Assembly: GCF_000506865.1 (NCBI RefSeq) | Contig: NZ_AYSV01000089.1 | Span: 1 to 38,555 of the forward strand | Source: Pelistega indica | GTDB taxonomy: Bacteria > Pseudomonadota > Gammaproteobacteria > Burkholderiales > Burkholderiaceae_B | DNA: 38,555 nt | Reading direction: 5' to 3' | Shown here: positions 8,404 to 17,711 of the stretch, piece by piece | Layout of the letters: the number at the start of each line of letters is the position of its first letter | Numbering within the stretch: the first letter of the stretch is position 1 | The notes under the pieces: generated by a model | Database searches by the model: none | What the model saw: only the letters and a program-made list of their open reading frames with translations | Told to the model about the DNA's origin: nothing | Translations under genes and position numbers: made by a program

Positions 8404-8880
8404 ATGAGTGAAAAAAATAGTACTATGCAGAAATTTGTCCACCCTGATTCGTTTTTAACTTTGAACTATCGGATTAGTCTAAATTCAGGACAAGGCAAGG
8501 GGTCGATTTTTATTGATACCTATGACGGTAAACCAGCTACTTTACAGTTAGGTATTGGTCAATGGCCAGAATCATTGGAAAAGCCTCTACTTGGAAGGCA
8601 AGAGGGAGAATCATTTACCTATTACTTAGAGGCTGCTAATGCTTTTGGTGAGCGTAACCCTGAGCTGGTTCAAGCAGTGACTAAAAAAATGCTGGCAGAA
8701 AATGCTGGTGAAAATGCTACGTTTGAAGAAAATGATTTAGTTGAGTTTACTGCCCCTAATGGTGGGAAATTTTCAGGATTATTCAAGCGATTTGAAGGCG
8801 ATAATGCTGTTTTTGATTTTAATCATCCACTGGCTGGAGTAGATTTGCAAGTTGATGTGTCTATTATTGGGGTACTTTAA
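8404..8880 (+). CDS. fkpB: FKBP-type peptidyl-prolyl isomerase, SlpA/FkpB-like
   Basis: A 158-residue cytosolic PPIase of the SlyD/SlpA type. Its FKBP half-sites ([15 protein letters not shown] at the N-terminus and [13 protein letters not shown] at the C-terminus) flank an inserted chaperone-like flap in the middle (about 75-130), as in FkpB. It catalyses cis-trans isomerisation of prolyl bonds and assists folding. The TAA overlaps the ATG of ispH by one base (TAATG at 8878-8882), so the two are translationally coupled, and fkpB-ispH is a well-known proteobacterial pair. A second ATG eight codons in (MQKFVHPD) is a possible alternative start. Confidence 0.93.
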   Translation: MSEKNSTMQKFVHPDSFLTLNYRISLNSGQGKGSIFIDTYDGKPATLQLGIGQWPESLEKPLLGRQEGESFTYYLEAANAFGERNPELVQAVTKKMLAENAGENATFEENDLVEFTAPNGGKFSGLFKRFEGDNAVFDFNHPLAGVDLQVDVSIIGVL

Positions 8881-9854
8881 TGGGGCAAAATGCTGAAATT
8901 TTGTTAGCGGAGCCACGAGGTTTTTGCGCAGGCGTGGATCGTGCGATTGATATAGTAGAGCGCGCACTTGAGTTGTATGGGGCTCCTATTTATGTGCGTC
9001 ATGAGATTGTACATAACCGTTTTGTTGTTCAATCATTGCGCGATAAGGGAGCGATTTTTGTCGCTGAATTAGATGAGGTACCAAAGGGAAGTATCGTTGT
9101 ATTTTCAGCTCATGGCGTATCGCTTTCAGTTAGAGATGAAGCAGAGAAAAGAGGATTAAAAGTATTTGATGCTACATGTCCATTAGTGACTAAAGTGCAT
9201 GTTGAGGTCAAAAAAATGCATGAGGCAGGTCATGAAATTATTATGATTGGTCATAAGGGACATCCAGAAGTGGAGGGTACGCTTGGACAAGCACTTGGTC
9301 GCATGTATTTAGTAGAAACGATAGAGGATGTTGAAAATCTACAGGTACAGAACCCAGATAATGTAGCGTATGTTACTCAAACGACATTATCAGTGGATGA
9401 TGCTGCTGTAGTAACACGAGCGTTGCATGAGCGTTTTCCTAATATTGTGGCACCGAAAAAAGGGGATATTTGTTATGCTACGCAAAATAGGCAAGATGCA
9501 GTAAAGCTAATCGCACCACAGTGTGATGTATTCTTTGTTGTAGGTAGTGTTAATAGTTCTAACTCTAATCGTTTAAGAGAAGTGGCTGAGCGCTTAAGTT
9601 GTCCATCATATTTGGTGGATGATCCTGCAATGATTAAACCAGAATGGATTGAAGGTAAACGTTCTATTGGTATTACTGCTGGTGCCTCTGCTCCTGAAGT
9701 ATTAGTACAAAATGTGGTTAATCGCCTAAAAGAACTTGGTGCATTATCTGTGCGTAAAATAGCTGGTATTGAGGAAAATGTGGCTTTTCCTTTGCCTAAA
9801 GAATTATCACGTAAAAAATTAAGAGGGATAGAGGACTATGTCAACACTATATAA
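8880..9854 (+). CDS. ispH: 4-hydroxy-3-methylbut-2-enyl diphosphate reductase
   Basis: Last enzyme of the MEP isoprenoid pathway. It reduces HMBPP to IPP and DMAPP using a [4Fe-4S] cluster. The three cluster cysteines are present at residues 16 (PRGFCAGV), 100 (DATCPLV) and 198 (GDICYATQ). The 324-residue length and the motifs [19 protein letters not shown] and SNSNRL are standard. Translation is coupled to fkpB upstream (1-bp overlap), and the maiA start lies 17 bp inside its 3' end. No anomaly is seen. Confidence 0.98.
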   Translation: MGQNAEILLAEPRGFCAGVDRAIDIVERALELYGAPIYVRHEIVHNRFVVQSLRDKGAIFVAELDEVPKGSIVVFSAHGVSLSVRDEAEKRGLKVFDATCPLVTKVHVEVKKMHEAGHEIIMIGHKGHPEVEGTLGQALGRMYLVETIEDVENLQVQNPDNVAYVTQTTLSVDDAAVVTRALHERFPNIVAPKKGDICYATQNRQDAVKLIAPQCDVFFVVGSVNSSNSNRLREVAERLSCPSYLVDDPAMIKPEWIEGKRSIGITAGASAPEVLVQNVVNRLKELGALSVRKIAGIEENVAFPLPKELSRKKLRGIEDYVNTI

Positions 9855-10479
9855 CTTTTTTAGAAGTTCGGCTGCATTTAGAGTGAGAATTGCTTTAAAC
9901 CTAAAGAAAATTAATTATGAATCTATTCCTATTCAGCTCAGAAGAGCAGAGCATAAAACAGATTCTTATAAAAGCATCAATCCAATGGCATTAGTGCCTT
10001 TCTTTGTAGATGATATGGTGAGTGTTGGACAATCTTTAGCTATTATTGAATATTTAGATGAACGATATCCAGAGCCTGCTATTTTACCTAAGACATTTGC
10101 TGATAGGGCTCGTGCCCGTTCTATTGCACAGGCTGTTGCATGTGAAATTCATCCATTGAATAGCCTAAGAGTTCGTGAGTATTTATCTACAAAATCGGGC
10201 TTTTCTGACGAACAAGTTAATGAATGGCATATTCATTGGATGCAAGAGGGTTTTAGTTCAATTGAAAAAATCTTAGCATCAAGTATTGAAACAGGTATCT
10301 TTTGTCAGGGGGATGAGATTTCTTTGGCTGATATTTATTTGATTCCTCAAGTTTATAATGCTCTTCAAGCTGGTATGGATTTAAAGCCATTTCCTACCAT
10401 TCAACGTATCTATAATGCGTGTCTTAAAGAAGAGGCTTTTGTAAAAGCATTGCCAGAGAATCAAGCTGATGCAGTATAG
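9838..10479 (+). CDS. maiA: Maleylacetoacetate isomerase / zeta-class glutathione S-transferase
   Basis: A 213-residue protein with a GST fold. The N-terminal thioredoxin-like domain carries the zeta-class signature [12 protein letters not shown], where the first Ser contacts glutathione, then ALVPFFVDD and [14 protein letters not shown] (the gamma-site cis-Pro and Ser). The all-alpha C-terminal domain has [15 protein letters not shown]. The family isomerises maleylacetoacetate to fumarylacetoacetate in tyrosine breakdown. No other tyrosine-degradation gene is present here, so the exact substrate is inferred. It overlaps ispH by 17 bp and is the last gene of the fkpB-ispH-maiA unit, followed by a terminator. 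Confidence 0.88.
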   Translation: MSTLYNFFRSSAAFRVRIALNLKKINYESIPIQLRRAEHKTDSYKSINPMALVPFFVDDMVSVGQSLAIIEYLDERYPEPAILPKTFADRARARSIAQAVACEIHPLNSLRVREYLSTKSGFSDEQVNEWHIHWMQEGFSSIEKILASSIETGIFCQGDEISLADIYLIPQVYNALQAGMDLKPFPTIQRIYNACLKEEAFVKALPENQADAV

Positions 10480-10556
10480 TGTCGTATAAATAGGATACTA
10501 GTGATATAGCTGTTCTATGAATTATTGAATGCTTATTAAGTAGATTAGTTAGAAAT

Positions 10557-10589
10557 AAAAAAGGAAGCTAGTGACTATCTTCCTTTTTT
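10557..10589 (+). terminator. Rho-independent terminator after maiA
   Basis: An 11-bp A/T-rich stem (AAAAAAGGAAG at 10557-10567, CTTCCTTTTTT at 10579-10589) has an 11-nt loop and lies between convergent maiA and maf. The A run on one side and T run on the other let it work in both directions. Confidence 0.8.
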
Positions 10590-10637
10590 ACTATGCTCTT
10601 TTGGCTAATAAATAGCTAGGTAATCTTTTTAATATAC

Positions 10638-11252
10638 CTAGTGTAGATTTTTGAGTAAACGCCAAGTTTCAAAAATGGGTAGACCCATTACGCCACTATA
10701 ACTGCCCTCAATTTTTTCAATAAAAATCGAGGCTAGTCCTTGGATACCATAAGCACCAGCCTTACCTTCGTATTCACCACTTTCAATATACATTTGTAAA
10801 TCGCCCATAGTGATGGCACGCATATAAACTTTGGTAATGGATACATCCGTATAGACCTTATCACGATAAGATAAGACAATAGCGGTATGTACTTCGTGAA
10901 CTTTATTTGATAATTTTGATAGTATTTTGGTCGCATCAAAGGCATCGTTAGGTTTACCTAATACCTGTCCATCTAGAATAACGGCAGTGTCAGCAGCTAG
11001 AATTGGGCGTACCCACATTTCTTGAGTTTGGATAAACTGTTGAGCACGTTGTGCTTTTTCAAGGGCAGTTCGTTGAACATAAATTTCTGCACGTTCTCCT
11101 TCGTGCTGAGGTTCATCTTCGCCCGGTGGTGAAGGTACTTTTAATACCTCATGTGTTATGCCTATTTGATTAAGAATTTCATGACGTCTTGGGCTCGCAG
11201 AGGCTAAATAGATAGTGGGAAAAGGAGAGTGGTTAAGCGAATTTGTTTTCAT
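10638..11252 (-). CDS. maf: Maf-like nucleoside triphosphate pyrophosphatase
   Basis: A 204-residue Maf/Ham1-superfamily house-cleaning enzyme that hydrolyses dTTP/UTP or modified nucleotides to monophosphates. The family motifs are present: ASASPRRHEILNQIG at the N-terminus (phosphate-binding SxSPRR), ILAADTAVILDG with the catalytic Asp, VLGKPND, and EYEGKAGAYGIQG. The gene is the last of the minus-strand block yebC-purD-nadD-rsfS-rlmH-maf, 37 bp after rlmH. The exact substrate class (YhdE or YceF type) is not resolved. Confidence 0.93.
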   Translation of the reverse strand: MKTNSLNHSPFPTIYLASASPRRHEILNQIGITHEVLKVPSPPGEDEPQHEGERAEIYVQRTALEKAQRAQQFIQTQEMWVRPILAADTAVILDGQVLGKPNDAFDATKILSKLSNKVHEVHTAIVLSYRDKVYTDVSITKVYMRAITMGDLQMYIESGEYEGKAGAYGIQGLASIFIEKIEGSYSGVMGLPIFETWRLLKNLH

Positions 11253-11289
11253 ATAAACTGATTTTAAAGTAAGAGCTTATGATAGGTAT

Positions 11290-11760
11290 TTATGCACGAT
11301 GATAGGGGTGATTGACTGTAATACTCCATGCACGGTAGAGTTGCTCTGCTAACAAAACTCTCACCATAGGGTGAGGTAATGTTAATGAAGATAGCCTCAG
11401 CAAGGTATGGGCAGACGATTTGATTTGGCTATCTAAACCATCAGGCCCACCAATCACAATAGCAATATCATTACCACTTGTTTTCCATTGTTCAAAGTGT
11501 TTAGCAAGTTGAACCGTAGTGATATCTTTGCCGTGTTCATCTAAGATAATGCGTAATGCTTGTGTCGGAATTGCAGCATCAATTCGCTTGGCTTCAGCTT
11601 GCATCATTTGAGCGGGTGTTTTGCCAGACGTCCTAGGTTCAGGTTTTATTTCTTTGAGCTCGATACAACAATCATTTGGCATACGTTTAACGTAGTCATC
11701 CCATGCGTCTTCGACCCACTTAGGCATTCGATTACCAACGGCAATAATATAAATTTTCAT
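11290..11760 (-). CDS. rlmH: 23S rRNA pseudouridine-1915 N3-methyltransferase
   Basis: A 156-residue SPOUT-class methyltransferase that uses SAM to methylate pseudouridine 1915 in helix 69 of 23S rRNA on the assembled 70S ribosome. The knot motif VIGGPDGL and the C-terminal signature [18 protein letters not shown] ending in HPYHRA are diagnostic. The length is the family norm. It lies 25 bp after rsfS, the usual order rsfS-rlmH. Confidence 0.97.
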   Translation of the reverse strand: MKIYIIAVGNRMPKWVEDAWDDYVKRMPNDCCIELKEIKPEPRTSGKTPAQMMQAEAKRIDAAIPTQALRIILDEHGKDITTVQLAKHFEQWKTSGNDIAIVIGGPDGLDSQIKSSAHTLLRLSSLTLPHPMVRVLLAEQLYRAWSITVNHPYHRA

Positions 11761-11785
11761 CGCCTACTCTACTACTATTGTGCTA

Positions 11786-12196
11786 TTAGTCTTCGTTTTC
11801 AATCTCTTGTTCATCATAAAAGCTATGAGGAGATATGGGTTGAGTTGATTGAGGTAGAAGTTTTACACGAACAGGTTTCCCTCCCCATACTGACTCTAAG
11901 TCATAGTAAGCCCGAATAGCAGGTTGCATACAGTGAATGACAATATCACCAATATCTAGCAGTACCCATTCACCGCTTTCCTCACCTTCTAGTGCAACAA
12001 TATCAATCTTGTGCTCTCTAACTGCATCAATCACGCTACGAGCCAATGCTCGAGTTTGACGATTAGATGTACCACTAGCGATAATCACACGATCAAATAG
12101 ACTCGTGAGATGTGTTGTGTTAAATATTTTAATATCTTGAGCTTTAACGTCTTCTAAAGCATCAATGACAATACGTTGTAGTTTTTGAATATTCAT
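11786..12196 (-). CDS. rsfS: Ribosome silencing factor
   Basis: A 136-residue RsfS/YbeB/DUF143 protein. It binds L14 of the large subunit and blocks subunit joining during starvation. The core is visible as ALEDVKAQDIKIFNT near the N-terminus, VIASGTSNRQTRALA, and GEWVLLDIGDIVIH near residue 90. The C-terminal 20 residues (QPISPHSFYDEQEIENED) are an acidic tail outside the core. It lies 10 bp after nadD and 25 bp before rlmH. Confidence 0.95.
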   Translation of the reverse strand: MNIQKLQRIVIDALEDVKAQDIKIFNTTHLTSLFDRVIIASGTSNRQTRALARSVIDAVREHKIDIVALEGEESGEWVLLDIGDIVIHCMQPAIRAYYDLESVWGGKPVRVKLLPQSTQPISPHSFYDEQEIENED

Positions 12197-12206
12197 AGAG
12201 TATTAA

Positions 12207-12809
12207 TTAACGGTATAGACCGTGCTGTTTAATGTATTGATAGACTTTTGCCTCAATGAGGTTAGATACATCTTCCCCTTGGTTTATTTTATGCCTTATT
12301 TCTGTTGATGATAAATCTATTTCATCAAAATTCATAAAAATCAATGATTTATTGATTTTTTTAAGTTCATTAAGCAATTCAGGGGGAGGGCTTATATCAT
12401 AATGTGGGCGTTTGACAATCACTAATTGTACATAGAGTAAAATAGATTGCCAGTCGTTCCATGTAGCAAAATTATTCAATTGATCGCTGCCCATTAACCA
12501 ATAATAATTGTGTTGTTTAGGTAGGCTACTTACAGTATCTATAGTATAACTAGGTCCTTCTCGCTCAAGTTCGATGGTATTAATTCTAATTTTAGGATAA
12601 TCCTTAATCGCTAATTTTAACATCTTAAGCCGATGCTCCGCATTAACGGATAAAGGTTGTTTTTGCCAAGGTTGTCCTGCAGGAATAAGCTGTACTTCGT
12701 CTAAAGACAATTCCTCTAAGGCGGTGAGAGCGAGACGTAAGTGTGCTAAGTGGAAGGGATTAAAACTTCCACCAAATAAGCCAATTTTCTTTTTGTGCAT
12801 CAATGACAC
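12207..12809 (-). CDS. nadD: Nicotinate-nucleotide adenylyltransferase
   Basis: A 200-residue nucleotidyltransferase that adenylates nicotinate mononucleotide in NAD synthesis. It shows the T/HxGH-type motif GGSFNPFHLAHL at the N-terminus and the C-terminal signature SSTEIRHKI (ISSTxIR). The frame opens with a GTG at 12807-12809 that abuts the purD stop and has AAAGG just upstream; an ATG three codons later (12800) has poorer spacing, so the GTG is preferred but not certain. It forms an operon with purD and rsfS. In several Burkholderiales, from memory, hemF lies between purD and nadD; here there is none. Confidence 0.94.
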   Translation of the reverse strand: MSLMHKKKIGLFGGSFNPFHLAHLRLALTALEELSLDEVQLIPAGQPWQKQPLSVNAEHRLKMLKLAIKDYPKIRINTIELEREGPSYTIDTVSSLPKQHNYYWLMGSDQLNNFATWNDWQSILLYVQLVIVKRPHYDISPPPELLNELKKINKSLIFMNFDEIDLSSTEIRHKINQGEDVSNLIEAKVYQYIKQHGLYR

Positions 12810-14090
12810 TTAACCTTTTAATGCACGCCAAGCAATATCATGGCGGTATTGTGCGCCGTCAAACTTAATTTGTTCGACAGTGTTATAAGCTGTTGCACGT
12901 GCTTGTTGAACGGTATCGCCAATTGCTGTTACACATAAAACACGACCACCACTGGTAAGGATATTGCCATTTTCCAGACGAGTACCTGCATGGAAAGTCA
13001 CGCAGTCTGGAGTAGAGGCAGGGATTCCTGTAATAATATCGCCTGTACGAGGTGTGGCTGGATAGTGTTCTGCTGCCATAACAACACCTAACGTAGTACG
13101 AGGATCCCAGTCAATATGAGCTTGATCTAATTGACCCACAGTCGCTTTCTGCACAACTTCTACGAAGTCATTTTTGATACGCATCATAATGGGTTGTGTT
13201 TCTGGATCACCCATGCGGCAATTAAATTCTAATACTTTGATAGGGCGTGTTTCGTCATCACCGTCATCAATCATTAGTCCTGCGTATAAGAAGCCAGTGT
13301 AGTTAATCCCATCATCCGCCATGCCTTGTACGGTAGGATAAATGACCTCTTTCATAATACGATCGTGTAAAACAGGGGTTACGATAGGGGCGGGAGAGTA
13401 GGCGCCCATACCGCCTGTATTAGGGCCTTGATCATTATCAAGTTGTCGTTTATGGTCTTGGCTACTCGCTAAAGGTAAAACATTTTTACCATCTACCATC
13501 ACAATAAAGCTTGCTTCTTCTCCATGTAAGAAACCTTCAATGACTACTCTAGCACCCGCATCACCTAATTTACCATCACCTAGCATATCGGCAACGGCTT
13601 GATGAGCTTGTTCAAGTGTTTCAGCTACTACAACACCTTTGCCTGCCGCAAGGCCATCTGCTTTAATCACGATAGGTGCGCCTTGTTGATCAATATAAGC
13701 ATGTGCTTGTTCTGCATTGGTAAAGGTTGCATAAGCTGCTGTTGGAATATGGTGGCGAACCATAAATGCTTTAGCAAAATCCTTTGAGCTTTCTAATTGA
13801 GCTGCGGCTTTAGTAGGCCCAAAAATCGCTAATTGGTGGGCGCGGAATAAATCTACAATACCATCTGCCAATGGAGCCTCTGGACCTACTACTGTCAGTG
13901 CAATTTGGTGCTCTTGGGCAAATTTTAGTAAATCCTCTTTTTTTGTTAGAGGAATATTCGTTAGATTTTTCTCTAAGGCTGTTCCCCCATTGCCAGGTGC
14001 GACAAAAACCTCAGAAACTTTTGGTGACTGGGATAGACGCCATGCGATGGCATGTTCTCGACCACCACTTCCAACAACCAATACTTTCAT
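12810..14090 (-). CDS. purD: Phosphoribosylamine-glycine ligase
   Basis: A 426-residue ATP-grasp enzyme of purine synthesis that joins 5-phosphoribosylamine and glycine to give GAR. The N-terminal Rossmann-like part has VLVVGSGGREHAIAW. The ATP-grasp core has IVIKADGLAAGKGV, and the metal and ATP site has EFNCRMGDPETQ. The length is the family standard. It lies 26 bp after yebC and directly abuts nadD. No anomaly is seen. Confidence 0.98.
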   Translation of the reverse strand: MKVLVVGSGGREHAIAWRLSQSPKVSEVFVAPGNGGTALEKNLTNIPLTKKEDLLKFAQEHQIALTVVGPEAPLADGIVDLFRAHQLAIFGPTKAAAQLESSKDFAKAFMVRHHIPTAAYATFTNAEQAHAYIDQQGAPIVIKADGLAAGKGVVVAETLEQAHQAVADMLGDGKLGDAGARVVIEGFLHGEEASFIVMVDGKNVLPLASSQDHKRQLDNDQGPNTGGMGAYSPAPIVTPVLHDRIMKEVIYPTVQGMADDGINYTGFLYAGLMIDDGDDETRPIKVLEFNCRMGDPETQPIMMRIKNDFVEVVQKATVGQLDQAHIDWDPRTTLGVVMAAEHYPATPRTGDIITGIPASTPDCVTFHAGTRLENGNILTSGGRVLCVTAIGDTVQQARATAYNTVEQIKFDGAQYRHDIAWRALKG

Positions 14091-14116
14091 GTGTTACTCT
14101 CTATTTAAATGATTGA

Positions 14117-14847
14117 TTAATCTGCTTCATCAAATACAGCTGTGGTATGTACTTCTTGAACATCGTCTAAACCCTCAAGCATATCTAGGATTTTCCGCAT
14201 CTTGATGGCATCATCACCTTCAAGTACTGTTTCATTTAGTGGTTTCATGACAATAGCTTCTACTTCTGGCACTAATCCAGCCTCATGTAAGGCGTCACGC
14301 ACTTGTGTATAGTCACTCGGTGCACAAATTACTTCAATAACACCTTCTTCATCAGTAATAATGTCTTCTGCACCAGCCTCTAAGGCAATTTCCATGATTT
14401 TATCTTCGTCACTACCTGGTGCATAAATAAATTGACCACAATGTTTAAACATGAATGCAACAGATCCATCTTGACCAAGATTACCGCCAAACTTGCTTAG
14501 GGCATGACGCACGTCAGAAACGGTACGAGTACGGTTATCTGTCATACAATCAATAATCACGGCTGCTCCTGCTGGACCATAGCTTCATAACGAATGCTTT
14601 CATAGTTTTCACCGTCAGCACCACCAGCACCACGCTGAATTGCACGCATAATATTATCTTTTGGCATATTTGCTGCCATCGCTTTATCCCATGCTAAACG
14701 TAACGAGGGATTGGCATTTAAATCACCCCCGCCAGCTCTAGCCGCAACCTGAATTTCGCGAATGATTTTTGTCCAAATTTTGCCACGCTTTGCATCTTGG
14801 CGACCTTTGCGGTGTTGAATATTTGCCCATTTACTATGACCGGCCAT
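14117..14847 (-). pseudogene. yebC: YebC/PmpR-family protein, frameshifted
   Basis: Together the two frames make a normal YebC/TACO1-family protein of about 243 residues, a family linked to transcription control and to translation of proline stretches. Frame one (14557-14847) starts [20 protein letters not shown] and runs to YESIRYE, then reads a foreign tail AMVQQEQP. Frame two (14117-14560) continues with [13 protein letters not shown]. Adding one G near 14580 (GAAGCTATGG to GAAGGCTATGG) restores the conserved YEGYGP segment, so a single base is missing. The second frame begins with a GTG overlapping the first stop (GTGA), so re-initiation could give two halves, though that is probably a coincidence. 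It is the first gene of the purD block. Confidence 0.93.
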
Positions 14848-15038
14848 ATTAATACTCTTTAAATAAAAATTATTGGAATAATGTTTTTAGTCAAAAATTG
14901 TTGCACTAAAAACTTTAAATAACATTAAGGAAAAGTGTAATTTTACCAAGACTTATGATTTCTTTTATAGAATATAGGCTAAATAGTTTTAATGAATGTG
15001 ATTAATTATTCATTTCCTCTCTCTCAAAGGTATTTTTT

Positions 15039-16532
15039 ATGGCAAATCCTATTCTTTTAGCAAGAAATGCTCAACAAGACGTATTTTTATTACCTAAATT
15101 AGCGAATCGTCACGGTTGTATTACAGGAGCAACTGGTACAGGGAAAACAGTTTCTTTGCAAGTAATGGCGCAGGCGTTTTCTCAACTAGGAGTGCCTGTG
15201 TTTATGGCAGACGTAAAAGGGGATCTTACTGGTATTTCTCAGCCTGGGGCATCAAATCCTAAATTTGAGGAGCGTCTAAAAAAATATAATTTACCTATGC
15301 CAAATTTTGCTGGTTGTCCTACTGTATTGTGGGATGTCTTTGGAGAGCAAGGCCATCCTATTCGGGCAACAATTAGTGATATGGGACCATTATTATTATC
15401 GCGTGTGTTGAACTTAAATGAGACACAGACAGGTGTATTAAATCTAGTCTTTAAAGTGGCAGATGATGAAGGTCAACTTATTTTAGATTTAAAAGACTTA
15501 CGTGCAATGCTACAGCATGTTTCAGAACGAGCTGCTGAATTACGTCAAACTTATGGTAATGTCTCAGCGGCTTCGGTAGGGGCTATTCAACGTGCATTAT
15601 TAACAATAGAGAGTCAAGGAGCAGATCAATTTTTTGGTGAACCAATGCTAGATATTTTTGATTTAATGCGAGTAGATAGCAATGGTCAAGGTTATATCAA
15701 TATTTTGGCAGCAGATAAATTAATGCAATCGCCAAAATTATATTCAGTATTCTTGCTTTGGTTATTAGCAGAGTTATATGAGTTACTACCTGAAGTAGGC
15801 GACTTAGAAAAACCAAAATTTGTCTTCTTTTTTGATGAAGCGCATTTACTATTTAATGATGCACCAACGGTATTGCTTGAGCGTATTGAACAAATTGTGC
15901 GATTAATACGTTCAAAAGGTGTGGGTGTTTACTTTGTCACTCAAAATCCTATTGATATCCCTGATACAGTATTAGGGCAATTAGGTAACCGTATTCAACA
16001 TGCATTAAGAGCCTTTACTCCACGTGATCAAAAAGCCGTTAAAACAGTGGCTGATACTATGCGACCTAACCCTGATTTGAATATTGCAACGGCGATTACT
16101 GAGCTAGGAGTGGGAGAGGCATTAGTGTCTTGTTTAGATGAAAAAGGCTCTCCTTCTATTACACAACGAGTATGGATGATGCCACCTGCGAGTCGTATTG
16201 GACCAGCAACAGAAGCAGAACGTCAAACGATTAGAGCTCAATCTATGTTTAGTGGAAAATATGACCGTGTGATTGATCGAGAGTCAGCGTTTGAAGTATT
16301 GCAAAAACGAGTATCTGATAAAGGGAATCAAGCTATGGGCAAAACAGTGTCACAAACTAACGCCCAAGATGATGGTATTTGGGGAGCTGTTAAAGATATG
16401 ATGATAGGGAGTACAGGGCCTCGAGGAGGGCGCAAAGACGGTATTGTGCAGCAAATGGTTAAACAGCAAGCACGTAGTATGACACGTCAATTAATCAGAG
16501 GTGTTCTAGGTTCTTTGATAGGTAAACGCTAA
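15039..16532 (+). CDS. HerA-like ATPase, DUF853 (YjgR family)
   Basis: A 497-residue RecA-like P-loop ATPase of the HerA/FtsK clade. Walker A is GATGTGKT (Lys36-Thr37), preceded by the N-terminal substrate-like [10 protein letters not shown]. Walker B is [10 protein letters not shown] with Asp266-Glu267, and an arginine-rich segment [16 protein letters not shown] follows. The C-terminal part is basic ([25 protein letters not shown]), perhaps for DNA or membrane contact. The family is widespread in proteobacteria with no firm function. It is a monocistronic gene divergent from yebC, with AAAGG before the ATG. Confidence 0.9.
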   Translation: MANPILLARNAQQDVFLLPKLANRHGCITGATGTGKTVSLQVMAQAFSQLGVPVFMADVKGDLTGISQPGASNPKFEERLKKYNLPMPNFAGCPTVLWDVFGEQGHPIRATISDMGPLLLSRVLNLNETQTGVLNLVFKVADDEGQLILDLKDLRAMLQHVSERAAELRQTYGNVSAASVGAIQRALLTIESQGADQFFGEPMLDIFDLMRVDSNGQGYINILAADKLMQSPKLYSVFLLWLLAELYELLPEVGDLEKPKFVFFFDEAHLLFNDAPTVLLERIEQIVRLIRSKGVGVYFVTQNPIDIPDTVLGQLGNRIQHALRAFTPRDQKAVKTVADTMRPNPDLNIATAITELGVGEALVSCLDEKGSPSITQRVWMMPPASRIGPATEAERQTIRAQSMFSGKYDRVIDRESAFEVLQKRVSDKGNQAMGKTVSQTNAQDDGIWGAVKDMMIGSTGPRGGRKDGIVQQMVKQQARSMTRQLIRGVLGSLIGKR

Positions 16533-16663
16533 GAGAACTCGTACTGGTAGTGTTCTTTTGATATATGGATTGTCATAAAAAATACATATTAGTTTGTTAC
16601 AGTTTTTCTACATAATTTTATTACTCACTATGATGAGTGAATTTTTCAAAGGAACACTATATT

Positions 16664-16981
16664 ATGAATTTTCGAGATTTATTCTATTTTGATAAGTTTT
16701 TGTTTCCGAAAGTTATTACATTTATTTATTGGCTAATTTTACTTGGCTCAGTGATTGCTTTTATTTCTGGTGTAATGAAGGGACAATTTTTTGGTGGTTT
16801 AGTTGCTTTACTTGCTGGTGTTATTATTGGTCGTATTTATTGTGAATTAATGGTGGTTATGTTCAAAATTAATGATCATTTAACGATTCTAAGCCGTAAA
16901 GCATTGCAGGAAAGTAATGTTGCAACAACTAAGTCTGTGTCGTCTGCGACAGAATTTAATGTTAACCAAGATAGTTTTTAA
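16664..16981 (+). CDS. DUF4282 small membrane protein
   Basis: A 105-residue inner-membrane protein with two transmembrane segments (FIYWLILLGSVIAFISGVM, and LVALLAGVIIGRIYCELMVV) and a cytosolic tail rich in Ser/Thr. The pattern YFDKF...P, IYWL, RIxCE and FKINDHL fits DUF4282. The frame is open from a GTG at 16637, but a good ribosome-binding site (AAAGGA at 16648-16653) lies inside that extension and ten bases before the ATG at 16664, so the ATG is chosen. Function is unknown. It is followed by a terminator at 17044. Confidence 0.8.
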   Translation: MNFRDLFYFDKFLFPKVITFIYWLILLGSVIAFISGVMKGQFFGGLVALLAGVIIGRIYCELMVVMFKINDHLTILSRKALQESNVATTKSVSSATEFNVNQDSF

Positions 16982-17043
16982 TAAGTCTCAAGAGAGTGAT
17001 TTTTTTATAGTCATTAGCGTAAGAAGCCTCACTTTAGAAATGT

Positions 17044-17096
17044 TCTGCACCACAAAAGTTGGATTACTATTCAACCAAGTAAGGTGCAGATTTTTT
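17044..17096 (+). terminator. Rho-independent terminator after the DUF4282 gene
   Basis: A perfect 8-bp stem TCTGCACC/GGTGCAGA (17044-17051 with 17083-17090) encloses an inner GTTG/CAAC helix and is followed by six T. It ends the plus-strand transcript before convergent marR. Confidence 0.75.
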
Positions 17097-17100
17097 ATTC

Positions 17101-17598
17101 CTATTCATCCATATGACGAATTTGAGTGACTTTTTCTGGATCAATATTACTCAGTAGACGTAGTAATAAACTTCTGAACAATACGAATTCCTCATAAGAA
17201 AATCCTTTAAGTGACTGATTCAAGACCTCAGCTACGGCAGGCATGAGTTTATCCGTGACACGATAACCTTTAGGAGTGATCTTAATATGAATTACTCGTC
17301 TATCAGTTTTACTACGTTCGCGATAAATAAATTCTTTTTTTTCTAGTCTATCTAAGGTTCTAGTCATCGCACCAGTATCTACATCAACTAGACGAGCAAT
17401 TTCTGCTGGAGTATCGGCTTTACCTAGACCAATCAACACAATAGGATGCCATTGTGAGGCGGTTAATTCAAACTCCTGCATATACTGTTCTATGCTATTG
17501 GTCATAGATTCATTTAGTAACTTGATTAAATAACCAATATTATCGAATGCACGTTCAATATGCTCTGGATTTTTTTTGTGATTATAAAATTCTTGCAT
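17101..17598 (-). CDS. MarR family transcriptional regulator
   Basis: A 165-residue winged-helix repressor. The helix-turn-helix (about 75-100) is ADTPAEIARLVDVDTGAMTR, followed by LDRLEKKEFIYRERSKTDRR, the wing with the conserved DxR. N- and C-terminal helices form the dimer interface. It is divergent from the quinone oxidoreductase gene (113 bp between starts), so it probably regulates that gene and itself. No ligand-sensing Cys is obvious, and the inducer is unknown. Confidence 0.9.
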   Translation of the reverse strand: MQEFYNHKKNPEHIERAFDNIGYLIKLLNESMTNSIEQYMQEFELTASQWHPIVLIGLGKADTPAEIARLVDVDTGAMTRTLDRLEKKEFIYRERSKTDRRVIHIKITPKGYRVTDKLMPAVAEVLNQSLKGFSYEEFVLFRSLLLRLLSNIDPEKVTQIRHMDE

Positions 17599-17634
17599 GA
17601 TGAAATAGTATTAATAGTATTGAAAATCAGATGT

Positions 17635-17644
17635 TGCCTAGGCA
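17635..17644. promoter_or_regulatory. Candidate MarR operator (10-bp palindrome)
   Basis: TGCCTAGGCA is a perfect palindrome in the divergent region between marR and the quinone oxidoreductase gene, 68 bp before the latter's ATG. A direct repeat of ATAGTATT lies nearby (around 17604-17621). Position and symmetry suggest an operator, but 10 bp is shorter than usual MarR sites. Confidence 0.3.
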
Positions 17645-17711
17645 GATACTTATATTGTACGCTTATTACCAAATTTTCGCTACAATGAGAGTATTCAGGA
17701 AGGAGAATTTA

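Noticed and set aside
16533-16563. Possible terminator after the HerA-like ATPase
   Set aside because: The stem is short and imperfect and the T run is only four bases.
16637-16663. GTG start for the DUF4282 protein
   Set aside because: The Shine-Dalgarno lies inside the extension and matches the ATG at 16664.
17631-17711. N-terminal extension of the quinone oxidoreductase
   Set aside because: It covers the divergent promoter region, and AGGAAGGAG points to the ATG at 17712.
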